A stretch of DNA of 64,000 nt from Bufo bufo. Taxonomy: Eukaryota; Chordata; Amphibia; Anura; Bufonidae. The position numbers and the translations under genes are program-made. Location of the stretch: positions 686,831,257-686,895,256 of the forward strand of contig NC_053391.1 in assembly GCF_905171765.1 (NCBI RefSeq), given 5' to 3'. The notes under the pieces were generated by a model, which saw only the letters and a program-made list of their open reading frames with translations, was not told the origin of the DNA and searched no databases. Shown here piece after piece: positions 10,928 through 22,240 of the stretch. Position 1 is the first letter of the stretch. Each line of letters opens with the position of its first letter.

Positions 10928-12825
10928 GAATGGGAATGAATAATGCAAGTCACCCGTACATACTAAATGGTAAAAAAATGGGTAACACTGACATGGAAAA
11001 GGACTTAGGAATTTTAGTGAACAACAAACTAAGCAGTAAAAACCAGTGTCAGGCAGCTGTTGCCAAGGCCAATAAGATAATAAGTTGCTTCAAAAGGGGC
11101 ATAGATGCCCGTGATGAGAACATGGTTCTGCCACTTTACAAACCACTAGTCAGACCACACATGGAGTACTGTGTACAGTTCTGGGCGCCTGTGAACAAAG
11201 CAGATAAAGCAGAGCTGGAGAGGGTCCAGAAGAGGGCAACTAAATTAGTAACTGGAATAGGTGGACTACAGGTCCCAGAAAGATTATTATTATCAGACGA
11301 CTGAGAGGAGATCTAATAACGATGTATAAATATATCAGGGGTCAGTACAGAGATCACTCCCATCATCTATTTACCCCCAGGACTGTGACGAGGGGACATC
11401 CTCTGCGTCTGGAGGAAAGACGGTTTGTACACAAACATAGAAAAGGGTTCTTTACGGTAAGAGCAGTGAGACTATGGAACTCTCTGCCTGAGGAGGTGGT
11501 GATGGTGAGGTCACTAAGAGAGTTCAAGAGGGGCCTGGATGTGTAATACCCCAGAGTTGTGTTACTACACGCCTCTACCCCGCTACTGTCTCCTAAGAAC
11601 CTTTATACTGTCATCAGATATGATTTTGCTCATGTCCTCCACAAATGTGCATATACAACTATGTTAACTGTAATGGTTCATGTAACTAGCCTGGTTACCA
11701 GTGGGTGGCAGCATCATTGGCAGAGATAGTCTTAATGTTATGGCAGTTCAGAGTGGAGCAATCCTGTTCTATTCTGCCCCCCCCCCCCTCTTTCTAGAGA
11801 GAGTTGGGCTAGTCCCTCTTCCTGTAGCAAGGGAGGGAAGAACCAGTTAGAACCAGATATAGTTTGCCCCCTGTTGGAGAAAGGAGGGTTTTGAGTAGTG
11901 TAACGTTACAGCTACTCCCTCCTTAGGAAAGAAAGTAGGGGCATTGCTCCGCAAGAGACCTGGCCAAATACCCAGTCTGAGCACCTTCAGCTCTGCTGGA
12001 TGAAGAGAGCAGAAACTTCAGGCAAACTCCAGAGTTCCAGGAAGAAAGCATCCCCTGAAAATCCATCTGTGAGATAAGTCCAGAGACCTAGGAGAAGCCA
12101 ATTCCTCCTCAGCTAGTCTGTCCCCACACAGCAGAAGTTACCAGATAAGTGCAGAAGCTAACCCTGCCACAGTTACAGAGCTATCAGACGTTTATCCTGC
12201 AAGCTTCACATTTAAAGCAGAAGTACTCATTCCTGCCAATGATTGCCAAAACCTGCTGGGACCAGAGACCAAAGCTGTATACTGTTTGAATGCAAGTTAT
12301 TTCAAGTAAAGCAATGTTTGAACTTTGTCTAAAGGTGTGGACATCATTTATTCTGCAAAGTTCCTCTATTACTCCTACTATCAGTACACTTAAATTTATT
12401 GCAAGTGAGCCAGGAGCCAGGAGTCCAGCCGTCCCCAGGTAGGAGACACTGTGACACAATTTACACTACCCTACAGAGACAATATAGGCCATTACCCCAC
12501 TCTGGCATTCCTAATCTGGGATGTGCGTTATTGCACCTTGGAAGGGCCCTGGGATAGTACCCTGCGCACACTGCAATTGGCTTCACGACAAATACTGAAT
12601 ATTATCCACCCGTACCTGGCCACTGCAGATGTATTTCTGGAGTGTAATAATATTACAGGTTATAGAGATGGGTTGTTGATCCAGGGAGTTATTCTGACTG
12701 CCTGATTGGAGTCGGGAAGGAATTTATTTCCTAAAGTGAGGAAAATTAGCCTTGCAACTTGCAGGATAACAGGCTGAACTGGATGGACAGATGTCTTTTT
12801 TTCAGCCCTATTAACTATGTTACCA
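10928..12825 (+). pseudogene. 5'-truncated CR1-like LINE tail, split by an LTR
   Basis: Carries the C-terminal part of a CR1-type reverse-transcriptase protein: NNASHPYILNG, EKDLGILV, LVRPHMEYCVQFWAPVNKAD, ERVQKRATK, then in another frame RGHPLRLEERRFVHKHRKGF and AVRLWNSLPEEVV. It starts in the middle of the protein, past the catalytic domain, so the copy is 5'-truncated as LINE copies usually are. A frameshift lies near 11285-11300. The frame is cut at 11541 by an inserted element and resumes at 12628 with the last codons and 3' UTR, ending near 12825. A closely related copy lies at 35286-36880 and a 3'-end scrap at 45846-45947. Confidence 0.88.
11542..12627 (+). mobile_element. LTR insertion in the CR1 copy, family A
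   Basis: Begins TGTAATACCCCAGAG and ends ACTGCA, flanked by GATG at 11538-11541 and 12628-12631. Removing it rejoins the CR1 sequence exactly, as the intact copy near 36628-36640 shows. An inverted relative lies at 40213-40891. That relative ends at a motif (CCAGGTAGGAG...GTGACA) which falls at 12456 here. The LTR proper may therefore be 11542-12456, leaving 171 bases (12457-12627) of unexplained origin. No coding sequence. Family-level class (gypsy-type is likely from the TG...CA ends and 4-5 bp duplication) is inference. Confidence 0.75.
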
Positions 12826-12926
12826 TAAATCGCCGGTTTCTCGCCAATCATGATATTCCATCCTGCTAAAAAATGTATCAGATCCGTTTATATACCGTAT
12901 ATATACAGTGCCTTGAAAAAGTATTC

Positions 12927-13606
12927 TGTCACGGCGGGGAGTGGGGAAAACCCCCCACCGTGCAATGACAGTGGCTGCAACGCCAAATAGCAGGGAGCAG
13001 GTCACCTCCTAGTGCAACCCTGAACTCTCCCTAGACTCCTAACGCATGAGCCGCCTCAGAAGGTAAGGGGGCTCATGCTCACCAACCTTTGAGCCTGCTA
13101 TCCCTGCAAAGCCCTAGGCCTTATGACAGGGCAAAGACCACCCATTCATCCTACACCACGGATGAATGGTGTCTCCAGAGGCCCAGTGGCAAACAGGATG
13201 CAAGACCATGGGCTAAACAGTACGGCAGGTAAGTAACAGCAACACAACAATGCTATCCACACCTACCTACCGCAGCCGTGATGAAAGGGGGCTCCAAGCT
13301 GGAAAACCCACAGTCTAGTCTTCGCTTAAACCCCTCCGGGAAAGCACGCCCCTTCCGGAGCCACATACCACAATCAAACCTCCAAGCAAAATCAAACTGA
13401 CCTTCAGGCTCCACCACACCAACATATAAGGAGGCCTGAGGTCACACCCACCACACCTACCAAGCACACCTTAACACCGTGCACACCAAAGCAGGGAAAT
13501 GAAACATCCTTAAAGGGAAAGCGCACACACATGCATATCAACAAGTTGCCACCGGCAACCAGCATGCGCGGCAAAAGTGTCACGGCACACACCAAAGGCC
13601 GTGACA
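12927..13606. mobile_element. 680-bp TG...CA element inside Tc1 copy A
   Basis: Starts TGTCACGGC and ends GCCGTGACA, so its termini are a 9-base inverted repeat. It is flanked by TATTC at 12922-12926 and 13607-13611, a perfect 5-bp target duplication, and removing it restores the Tc1 terminal repeat. A second TGTCACGGC at 13579 can pair with the right end as a terminal hairpin. No coding sequence. A solo LTR is the likeliest reading; a small DNA element with unusual ends is the alternative. Confidence 0.8.
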
Positions 13607-13829
13607 TATTCACCCCCCTCTCTTTTTTCATATTTTGGTGCCTCACAACCTGGAATTAACATGGATTGTTTGAGGATTTGCATCATTTCATTTATAGAAC
13701 ATGCCCACAACTTTGAAGATCTTTTTTTATTTTTTATTGTGAAGCAAACAACAAATAGGACAGAATAACAGAAAAAGTCAATGTGCAGAACTATTCACCC
13801 CCCTAACGTCAATACGCAATCACAGCTCC

Positions 13830-14769
13830 AAGTCGCTATGAGCCACATCTTAACACTGGGATTTTTGGCCATTCCTCCTTGCAGATCTGCTCCAGCTCCT
13901 TCAGGTTGGATGTTTGCGCTTGTGAACAGCCATCTTTAGGTCTGATCACAGATTTCCTATTGGATTGAGATCTGGGCTGTGACTCGGCCATTCCAACACA
14001 TTTATATGTTTCCCCTTAAACCACCCAAGTGTTGGTGTAGCCGTGTGTTTGGGGTCATTGTCCGGCTGGAAGATGAACCTCCGTCCTAGCCTCAGATCAC
14101 GCACAGAGTGGTGCAGGTTTTGTTGAAGAATATCCCTGTATTTAGCCCCATCCATCTTTCCCTCAACTCTGACCAGTTTCCCAGTCCCCCCAGCAGGATG
14201 CTGCCATCACCATGTCTCACTGTGGGGATGGTGTTCTTTGGGTGATGTGATGTGTTGGGTTTGCGCCAGACATAGCCTTTTCTTTGATGGCCGAAAAGTT
14301 AAATTTTAGTCTCCTCAGACCAGAGCACCTTCCTCCATACATTTTGGGAGTCTCCCACATGCATTTTCGCAAACTCCCAACGTGCCTTATTGTTTTTAGC
14401 TGAAATTAATGGCTTTCTTCTGGCCGTTCTGCCTTAAAGCCTAACTCTATGGAGCGTACGGCTTATTGTCGTCTTATGTACAGATACTCCAGTCTCTGCT
14501 GTGGAACTCTGCAGCTCTTCCAGGGTTACCTTAGGTCTCTGTGCTGCCTCTCTGATTAATGCCCTCCTTGCCCGGTCCGTGAGTTTTGGTGGGCGGCCGT
14601 CTCTTGGCAGGTTTTCTGTTGTGCCATGTTCTTTCCATTTGGTTATGATAGATTTGATGGTGCTCCTGGGGATCATCAAAGATTTGGATATATTTGTATA
14701 ACCTAACCCTGACTTGTACTTCTCAATAACATTGTCCCTTACTTGTTTGGAGAGTTCCTTGGTCTTCAT
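13830..14769 (-). pseudogene. Broken Tc1 transposase, family I copy A
   Basis: Transposases of this type cut and paste their own element through an N-terminal paired-like DNA-binding domain and a C-terminal DDE catalytic domain. The first 111 codons (14769-14434) are intact: MKTKELSKQVRDNVIEKYK, SGLGYTNISKSL, then the linker RDGRPPKLTDRARRA. The frame then breaks. A second piece (14155-13946) carries [21 protein letters not shown] with the second catalytic aspartate, and [14 protein letters not shown]. In that last motif the family has E (NPIENL), so the third catalytic residue is glycine here. The copy cannot be active. Confidence 0.85.
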
Positions 14770-15163
14770 GGCAGTGTTTGGTTAGTGATGCCTCTTGCTT
14801 TGGTGTTGCAGCCTCTGGGGCCTTTCAAAAAAGGTGCGTATATGTAATGACAGATCATGTGACACTTAGATTACACACAGGTGACATCATTTCACTAATG
14901 ATGTGACTTCTGAAGGTAATTGGTTGCACCAGAGCTTTTTATGGGCTTCCTAACAAAGGGGGTGAATGCATACGAACATGCCTGTTTTCTATTTCTGAAC
15001 AAATGTTTAATTTATATATTTTTCTCATTTCACTTCACCATCTTAGACTATTGTGTTCTGATCCATCACATAAAATTCAGATTAATGAAACATTAAATTT
15101 AAGGCTGTAATGTAACAAAAAAACGAAAAAAATCAAGGGGGTGAATACTTTTGCAAGGCACTG

Positions 15164-15319
15164 TGTATATATATACATATATAAGAAAAACACTGCAGCA
15201 CTTCCAAATAGGTGAAAAAATTTGGGATCCCTTTTATTGATTGAACACTTTGGTCAAGTGTAATTCCGCTGGCACTCCTTCTGTCTATATGTTTGCTAGG
15301 CGTGCTGCCCTGGACTTTT

Positions 15320-15359
<40 letters not shown>
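15164..15359. repeat. Spacer with (TA)n microsatellite
   Basis: Separates the two Tc1 copies. It holds about 130 bases of unassigned sequence and a TA run from about 15321 to 15358 that reaches the next element's end. TA-rich DNA is the natural target of Tc1 insertion. Confidence 0.8.
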
Positions 15360-15362
<3 letters not shown>

Positions 15363-16778
15363 TGCCTTGCAAAATTATTCACCCCCCTTGACTTTTTTCG
15401 TATTTTGTTACATTACAGCCTTAAGTTCAATGTTTCATTAAACTGAATTTTATGTGATTTTTTTATGTGACAGAACACAATAGTCTAAGTTGGTGAAGTG
15501 AAATGAGAAAAATATATAAATAAAACTATTGTTTAGAAATAGAAAACAGAAAATTGCCATGTGCGTATGTATTCACCCCCTTTGTTAGAAAGCCCCAAAA
15601 AAGCTCTGGTGCAACCAATTACCTTCTGAAGTCACATAATTACTAAAATAATGTCCACCTGTGTGTAATCTAAGTGTCACATGATCTGTCATTACATATA
15701 CACATCTTTTTTGAAAGGCCCCAAAAGCTGCAACACCTAAGCAAGAGGCATCACTAATCAAACACTGCCACGAAGACCAAGGAACTCTCCAAACAAGTAA
15801 GCGACAATGTTGTTGAGAACTAAAAGCCAGGGTTAGGTTATAAAAAAATATCCAAATTTTTGATGATCCCCAGGAGCACCATCAAATCTATCATAACCAA
15901 ATGGAAAGAACATGGCACAACAGCAAACCTGCCAAGAGACGGCCGCCCACCAAAACTCACGGACCGGGCAAAGAGGGCATTAATCAGAGAGACCTAAGGT
16001 AACCCTGGAATAGCTGCAGAGTTCCACAGCAAGGACTGGAGTATCTGTACATAGGACGACAAATTCGGCCATCAAAGGAAACGCTATGTCTGGCGCAAAG
16101 CCAACACATCACATCACCCAAAGTACACCATCCCCACAGTCAGACATGATGGGACTGGGAAACTGGTCAGAGTTGAGGGAAAGATGGATGGTGCTAAATA
16201 CAGGGATATTCTTCAGCAGAACCTGCCCCACTCTGTGGGTGATTTGAGGATCGGACGGAGGTTCACCTTCCAGCCGGACAATGACCCCAAACACACGGCT
16301 AAAGCAACACTTGAGTGGTTTAGGGGAAACATGTAAATGTGTTGGAATGGCCGAGTCACAGCACAGATCTCAATCCAATAGAAAATCTGTGGTCAGACTT
16401 AAAGATGGCTGTTCACAAGCGCAAACATCCAACTTGAAGGCGCTGGGGCAGTTCTGCAAGGAGGAATGGGCAAAAATCCCAGTGTTAAGATGTGGCAAGC
16501 TCAAAGAGACTTATCCAAAGTGACTTGGAGCTGTGATTGCTGCAAAAGCTGGCTCTACAAAGTATTGACTTTAGGGGGGTGAATAGTTCTGCACATTGAC
16601 TTTTTCTGTTATTTTGTCCTATTTGTTGTTTGCTTTACAATAAAAAAAAAAACATCTTCAAAGTTGTCGACATGTTCTGTACATTACATGATGCAAAAAA
16701 AAAACATGTTAATATCAAGTTGTGAGGCACCAAAATACGAAAAAAGTCAAGGGGGGTGAATACTTTTGCAAGGCACTG
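15360..16778 (+). mobile_element. Tc1-like element, family I, copy B
   Basis: Ends CAGTGCCTTGCAAAATTATT and, on the right, the complement of CAGTGCCTTGCAAAAGTATT, both flanked by TA. Length is 1419 bp. It is the same family as copy A but in opposite orientation. The transposase remnant lies on the plus strand at about 15773-16570. The normal start ATG is ACG at 15772, the DNA-binding part has stops near 15830-15850, and frameshifts follow. The late motif for NPIENLW is still readable near 16373-16393. Not functional. Confidence 0.87.
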
Positions 16779-18065
16779 TATATACTACTCACAAAAAGTT
16801 AGGGATATTTGTCTTGCAGGTGAAATTTCAGGATGAACCTAAAATGCCCTCTAACCTTTACAGGTGAACTTAATGCAACCTTCTCTAAACTTCTGAATGC
16901 ACATGTCCAATTGTTCAATCTTTCAGTACTTTTTGCACAACTTGCTGTTCTCTAACAAGGAGCTTAACGGCAAAAATCACAACAGGTGTTTGATCCATGA
17001 ATCGACCTATACATTTTCTGGTTCAATTAGAATTGGTATTTAAACAGCCCTCCTGTTCACATCAAGATGACACCTAAACAGTTGATCAACAGTAGCTCGC
17101 CATTGCGAGGCTTTAAACAGGATGTTCTCAGACAGAAGTGTCATCAGAAAGTTATAACAGAGAAACTGACCACATCCCACACTGATGACCGCTTCATTGT
17201 GAACAATGCCCTGCGGAACCGGATGATGAATGCCACACAACTCCAGGCACATTTAAGGGAGGTGATAGGCACCCAAGTGTCATGTCAGACCATTTAAGAC
17301 TGTTTGTATTAGTGTAGTCTGCGTGCTAGACGACCTGCAAGGGTACCTGACCACACCACCAGGCACAGACGTCATCGTCTTGCATGGGCCAGGGAGCATC
17401 TATGCTGAACCAGGGACCAGTGGGTCTCAGTGCTGTTTACTGATGAAAGTTGATTCACGCTGAGCATAAATGATGGCCACCAATGATGTTGGAGATGTCA
17501 AGGAGAGGGCTATGCATCAGCCACTATGTCACCAGATGATCCTTTGGTGGTGGTGATGTTACAGTGTGGTCAGGTGTGTCTAGTCAATACAAAACTGCCC
17601 TATACTTTGTGAATCGTACAGTGACAAGTCCATACTACATGAAGAACATCATTAATCCAGTCATTGTGCTTCTGCAGAGCAACACAGGCCTAATTTCATC
17701 TTCACGGATGACAATGCACCAGCTCATGGAGGTGGCATCATTAGGGAACGGCTGCTGGAGACTGGGGGACCTAAAATTGAGTGGCCTGCACTTTCTCCAG
17801 ACCTGAATCCCATAGAAAACCTATGGGATCAGCCGAGTTGTCATGTAGAGGTAACTCTGTACCCCAGAACCTCAATGACCTGAGGGCCGCCCTTCAAGAA
17901 GAGTGGGATGTCATGCCTCAGCGGACAATAAGTCGACTTGTGAACAGCAGGAGACTTCATTGCCAAGCTGTAATTGATACTCAAGGCCACATGACAAGTT
18001 CCTGAGACACTGACATTTTGTGGCGGTACCCAGCACTGATGGTGGCTTTTGTTTGAATAATTTGA

Positions 18066-18388
18066 TTAAGGGCTCATGCCCACGACCGTATGTATTTTGC
18101 GGTCTGCAAAAAATGTTTCCACGAAAAATACGGATGACGTCTGTGTGCATTCTGTATTTTGCGGAACGGAACAGCCGGCCCCTAATAGAACAGTCCTATC
18201 CTTGTCCGTAATGCGGACAATAATAGGACATGTTCTATTTTTTTGCGGAACGGAAATACGCAAACGGAATGCACACAGAGTGACTTCTGTTTTTTTGCGG
18301 ACCCATTGAAATTAATGGTTCCGTATACTGTCCGCAAAAAAAACGGAACGGACACGGAAAGAATATACTGTCGTGTGCATGAGCCCTA
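18066..18388. mobile_element. Palindromic MITE, GGGCTCATGC ends
   Basis: Left end TTAAGGGCTCATGCCCACGA; right end the complement of TAGGGCTCATGCACACGAC. Inner arms carry repeated GCGGACC, TTTTGCGGAACGGA and CCGCAAAA words. The TTAA/CTAA edges suggest a TTAA-type target. Related ends occur at 52803-53160, and similar inner words in the foldback at 46537-48693. Confidence 0.75.
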
Positions 18389-19042
18389 AAGGGAGTCTGT
18401 CACCTCATTTTCACCAATATAACGAACCACACTGCCCTATGGAAGATTGCAAACGCTTTCCAAGCATTCCTGTGTGCCCTTTGCGCCTTTATTCCATGTC
18501 CAGGAAAAGCACTTTTAGGGCTCATTCAAACGACCGTGGTTTGGTTTCGGGTGCGGACCCATTCACTTCAATGGGGCCGCAAAAGATGCGGACAGCACTC
18601 CCGTGTGCTGTCCGCATCCGTTGCTCTGTTCCGTGGCCCTGCAAAAATTATATTATTTCTATAAAGGGCCATCCGTTCCGTTCCGCAAATTGCGGAAGGC
18701 ACATGGGCGGCACCCGTGTTTTGCGGGTCCGCAATTTGCTGGAAAACAGCTCCCAAGTGCCCAGCTGAAAGTGAAAGTATAAACAGCTTTCATTCCTGAC
18801 TCGATTTCTAACGGCTATATCTTCTGATATAGTGGATATAATGCTGTGGTTCTAATCTCAAGATATGGTCTGGTTTGCTTTGGGCAATTAGGTTCTGTTT
18901 TCCAGCAGAAAAAAAGTGCTTTTACTGGACATTGAATACAGACAAAAAGTGCACACATGGATGCTTGGAAAGCATTTGCAATCTTCTGTGGGGCAGTGTG
19001 GTTAGTTATATTGGTCAAAAAGAGGTGACAGGCTCCCTTTAA
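18386..19042. mobile_element. T2-like palindromic MITE with a nested MITE
   Basis: Left end CTAAAGGGAGTCTGTCACC, right end the complement of TTAAAGGGAGCCTGTCACC. Inner arms pair AGATTGCAAACGCTTTCCAA with its near-complement at about 18966-18985. A second element with left end TTAGGGCTCATTCAAACGAC occupies about 18516-18740, because the outer arm sequence is interrupted there. No coding sequence. Confidence 0.72.
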
Positions 19043-19180
19043 GACGAGGAAATCACCATTGCTGCTTCTACTTGAATGACCAACTTTCATGATATAATAT
19101 CACTGGAGCTTGAACTTTTTAAGTTCTCCATGAATTTCACCCGAATGCTAAATATTTCCCAACTTTTTGTGAATAGTGTA

Positions 19181-19696
19181 TATGGAGTCGTCTACTCGCT
19201 TAGATCGCTTGGTACTTCGTAGTGAACGATTAATGAGCAAAAGTACGAAAGAACATCACTCAATGTAATAAGCACATTTTTGGTAACGAGCAGCAAGATC
19301 TTCGATCTAATTGTTATCTGCAAGACATCAGCAGGTCTAATACAAGCCTTAGTGAAGAAGTGATAAGTAATGTTAAACTGTTTGAATAGACTTTGGGCTG
19401 CAATTATGTCCTGTACACCCTACCACATGAAACCACTCTTTAAGGTGAATAATGTACATTAGAAGGTATTACTGCACAATGGACATCCATCTGCGTCCTG
19501 ACCTTCAATAGTGAGTGGTTGCCATGCATCAGCTGCGCCCATCTCCCCTTCTCTGCTTCTATCTCCTACGCATCCCAGATCTGCTGATGCTATGCAACCA
19601 TCAGTGTCCACCTCCCCTGCTCTGGCCAAGAAGCTCCATCCTGGCTCCTGGCTCTCCTGTATTATTAATGAGGGGTCAGGTAGTTTTATTCTTCAC
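19181..19696. other. Stretch without a recognised gene
   Basis: About 500 bases between Tc1 family II copy 1 and an unclassified repeat. Short overlapping open frames in 19511-19790 show no domain. Nothing else is recognised. Confidence 0.4.
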
Positions 19697-19794
19697 TAGC
19701 AGAAGGACCCGGCTTCGCTCGGGTATATTTCATCTATTTCATTTAATGTTTCTGTGTGTCGTTAAAAGATATAGACAAAATCCCCCATAACAGT

Positions 19795-20412
19795 GACCTC
19801 TACAGCACCCCGCCCCTTTAACAGTGAACTCCACAGTCCCCCACCCCTTAACACTGACCCCCCACAGTGCCTCACCACTTTAAAATGGGACCTCCACAGC
19901 AGCCCATCCCCTTAACTTTGACCTTCACAGCAGCCCGCCCCTTTAACTGTGAGTTTCACAGTACCCTGCTGCCTTAACAGTGACCTCCACAGCAGTTGCC
20001 CCTTTAATAGTGGCCCCTGCCCCTTTAACAGTGACCTCCACAGCGGCCTTCCCCCTTAACAGTAACATTCACAGTGAACGCCTCTTTAACAGTGACCTCC
20101 ATAGTGTCCGCCCCTTTAACAGTGACCTCCACAGCGGACTGCCCCCTTAACAGTAACATCCACAGTGAACGCCTCTTTAACAGTGACCTCCATAGTGTCC
20201 GCCACTTTAACAGTGACCTCCTCAGAGGCCTCCCCCTTACCAGTGATCTCCACAGTACCCCACTCCCTTAACAGTGACCTCACAGTACCCTGCTGCCTTA
20301 ACAGTGACCTCCACAGCAGTTGCCCCTTTAATAGTGGCCCCTGCCCCCTTAACAGTGAGCTCCACAGTGCACGCCCCTTTAACAGTGACGTCCACAGCGC
20401 CCTGCCCCTTTA
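19795..20412. repeat. C-rich minisatellite (CCCCTTTAACAGTGACCTCCACAG)
   Basis: About 20 imperfect copies of a word CCCCTTTAACAGTGACCTCC followed by ACAG plus a variable CNGCC spacer, roughly 28-33 bases apart. A longer internal duplication is visible (20062-20150 against 20153-20220). Open frames across it are low-complexity only. Confidence 0.85.
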
Positions 20413-20415
20413 ATG

Positions 20416-20610
20416 CTAGGGCTACACGACGACCTGTGTCGCACAACATTTTGTCTCAACAATTTTTATAATGTTAGGCTAGGTGTCGCACTGCGACATG
20501 CTGCGACTGCGACGTGACAGTTGCAAAAAATCCATCCAAGATGGATGCATGTAGCAGCGTAGTTGTGCCCTATATGTCACGCGACTTATTGTCGTCGTGC
20601 AGCCCTAGCC
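20416..20610. mobile_element. Palindromic MITE, CTAGGGCT ends
   Basis: Left end CTAGGGCTACACGACGACCT, right end the complement of GGCTAGGGCTGCACGACGAC. Inner arms contain GTCGCAC and GCGACTT words that pair. No coding sequence. It lies inside the C-rich repeat. Confidence 0.7.
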
Positions 20611-21076
20611 TAAAGCTGACCTACAGCAGTGAAGAAAAATGGCTGGGTTGTTATGGAAACCTGGAGTAAAACTGTGTGTATGTGGAGACTAAGGGCCTGC
20701 GAGCTTCTATTGGCTGATAAGGGACATGTGACCGTGTGTATGGCAGTTTGGATATGAAGTGAAAGACTTGCAGGCTTATATTGGCTAATGCAGGTCATTT
20801 TTGAGGAATATCTCAGGAACGGTACGACCTAGAGAGCTGAGACCCCCACAAGATTTCTTTCCAGGTATCAAGGGATGTGTATACCAAGTTTCGTTGAAAT
20901 GGATGGTTGTGTTTTTGATATATACATATATACGTCCTTCTTTATATACTGTATATAGATTAGATGACTGTAAAATGACTGGTGTAAGGACAACACTTCC
21001 CAAAATACAAATTACCAGACCAAGCTCTATATATACACTGAACAAGTAGAAAATGCTGGGAGAGTTCAGCTCTAAA

Positions 21077-22236
21077 GCCTTTAGAATAGTGAGCGCAACT
21101 CAGGATCAGTAATGTAATGTATGTACACAGTGACTGCACCAGCAGAATAGTGAGTGCAGCTCTGGAGTATAATACAGGATGTAACTCAGGATCAGTACAG
21201 GATAAGTAATGTAATGTATGTACACAGTGACTCCACCAGCAGAATAGTGAGTGCAGCTCTGGAGTATAATACAGGATGTAACTCATGATCAGTACAGGAT
21301 AAGTAATGTATGTACACAGTGACTCCACCAGCAGAATAGTGAGTGCAGCTCTGGAGTATAATACATGATGTAACTCAGGATCAGTACAGGATAAGTAATG
21401 TATGTACACAGTGACTCCACCAGCAGAATAGTGAGTGCAGCTCTGGAGTATAATACAGGATGTAACTCAGGATCAGTACAGGATAAGTAATGTAATGTAT
21501 GTACACAGTGACTGCACCAGCAGAATAGTGAGTGCAGCTCTGGAGTATAATACAGGATGTAACTCAGGATCAGTACAGGATAAGTAATGTATGTACACAG
21601 TGACTGCACCAGCAGAATAGTGAGTGCAGCTCTGGAGTATAATACAGGATGTAACTCAGGATCAGTACAGGATAAGTAATGTAATGTATGTACACAGTGA
21701 CTCCACCAGCAGAATAGTGAGTGCAGCTCTGGAGTATAATACAGGATGTAACTCATGATCAGTACAGGATAAGTAATGTATGTACACAGTGACTCCACCA
21801 GCAGAATAGTGAGTGCAGCTCTGGAGTATAATACATGATGTAACTCAGGATCAGTACAGGATAAGTAATGTATGTACACAGTGACTCCACCAGCAGAATA
21901 GTGAGTGCAGCTCTGGAGTATAATACAGGATGTAATTCAGGATCAGTACAGGATAAGTAATGTATGTACACAATGACTGCACCAGCAGAATAGTGAGTGC
22001 AGCTCTGGAGTATAATACAATATGTAACTCAGGATCAGTACAGGATAAGTAATGTAATGTATGTACACAGTGACTCCACCAGCAGAATAGTGAGTGCAGC
22101 TCTGGAGTACAATACAGGATGTAACTCAGGATCAGTACAGGATAAGTAATGTATGTACAGAGTGACTCCACCAGCAGAATAGTGAGTGCAGCTCTGGAGT
22201 ATAATACAAGATGTAACTCAGGATCAGTACAGTGAC
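21077..22236. repeat. 92/97-bp tandem repeat, about 12 units, with 470-bp higher-order period
   Basis: Each unit contains CAGCAGAATAGTGAGTGCAG, CTCTGGAGTATAATACAGGA and TGTAACTCAGGATCAGTACA. Units are 92 bases, or 97 when GTAAT is duplicated in AAGTAATGTAATGTATG. Marker variants CATGATGT (21364 and 21834) and CTCATGATC recur exactly 470 bases apart, which equals three 92s plus two 97s, so a five-unit block has been duplicated. Minus-strand open frames across it reflect the repeat only. Confidence 0.93.
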
Positions 22237-22240
22237 TCTT

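Larger units (their letters stand above)
12906..15163 (-). mobile_element. Tc1-like element, family I, copy A
   Basis: The ends are the inverted repeat CAGTGCCTTGAAAAAGTATT (left) and the complement of CAGTGCCTTGCAAAAGTATT (right). The left end is next to TA; the right flank has drifted to TGTA. Subterminal segments shared with copy B (15360-16778) include CACCCCCTTGA-type words and the GAGGCACCAAAATA region. The left terminal repeat is interrupted by a 680-bp element (12927-13606). Without that insertion the element would be about 1.57 kb, normal for Tc1. The transposase gene runs on the minus strand and is broken. Confidence 0.88.
16783..19180 (+). mobile_element. Tc1-like element, family II, copy 1, with nested MITEs
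   Basis: Left end TACTACTCACAAAAAGTTAG; right end the complement of ACTATTCACAAAAAGTTGGG near 19150-19178. It begins a few bases after copy B ends. A transposase pseudogene starts at ATG 17067 (MTPKQLINSSSPLRGFKQDV...TTSHTDDRFIVNNALRNRMM) and is soon stopped at 17295. Further pieces follow in other frames: RRPARVPDHTTRHRR, SSQYKTALYFVNRTV at about 17570-17615, and [10 protein letters not shown] near 17800-17830. Two MITEs (18066-19042) sit between the gene and the right end. A second copy, split over 8 kb, lies at 41086-48996. Confidence 0.85.
19697..20940. repeat. Unclassified 1.2-kb interspersed repeat
   Basis: The left part has AGAAGGACCCGGCTTCGCTC followed by GGGTATATTT. The right part has TACCAAGTTTCGTTGAAATG then a TATATACATATATACG tail near 20925-20940. 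Sequences like both edges occur together in several animal interspersed repeats, so I read one repeat, but its class is not clear to me. Inside lie a C-rich minisatellite (19795-20412) and a MITE (20416-20610). Confidence 0.5.
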
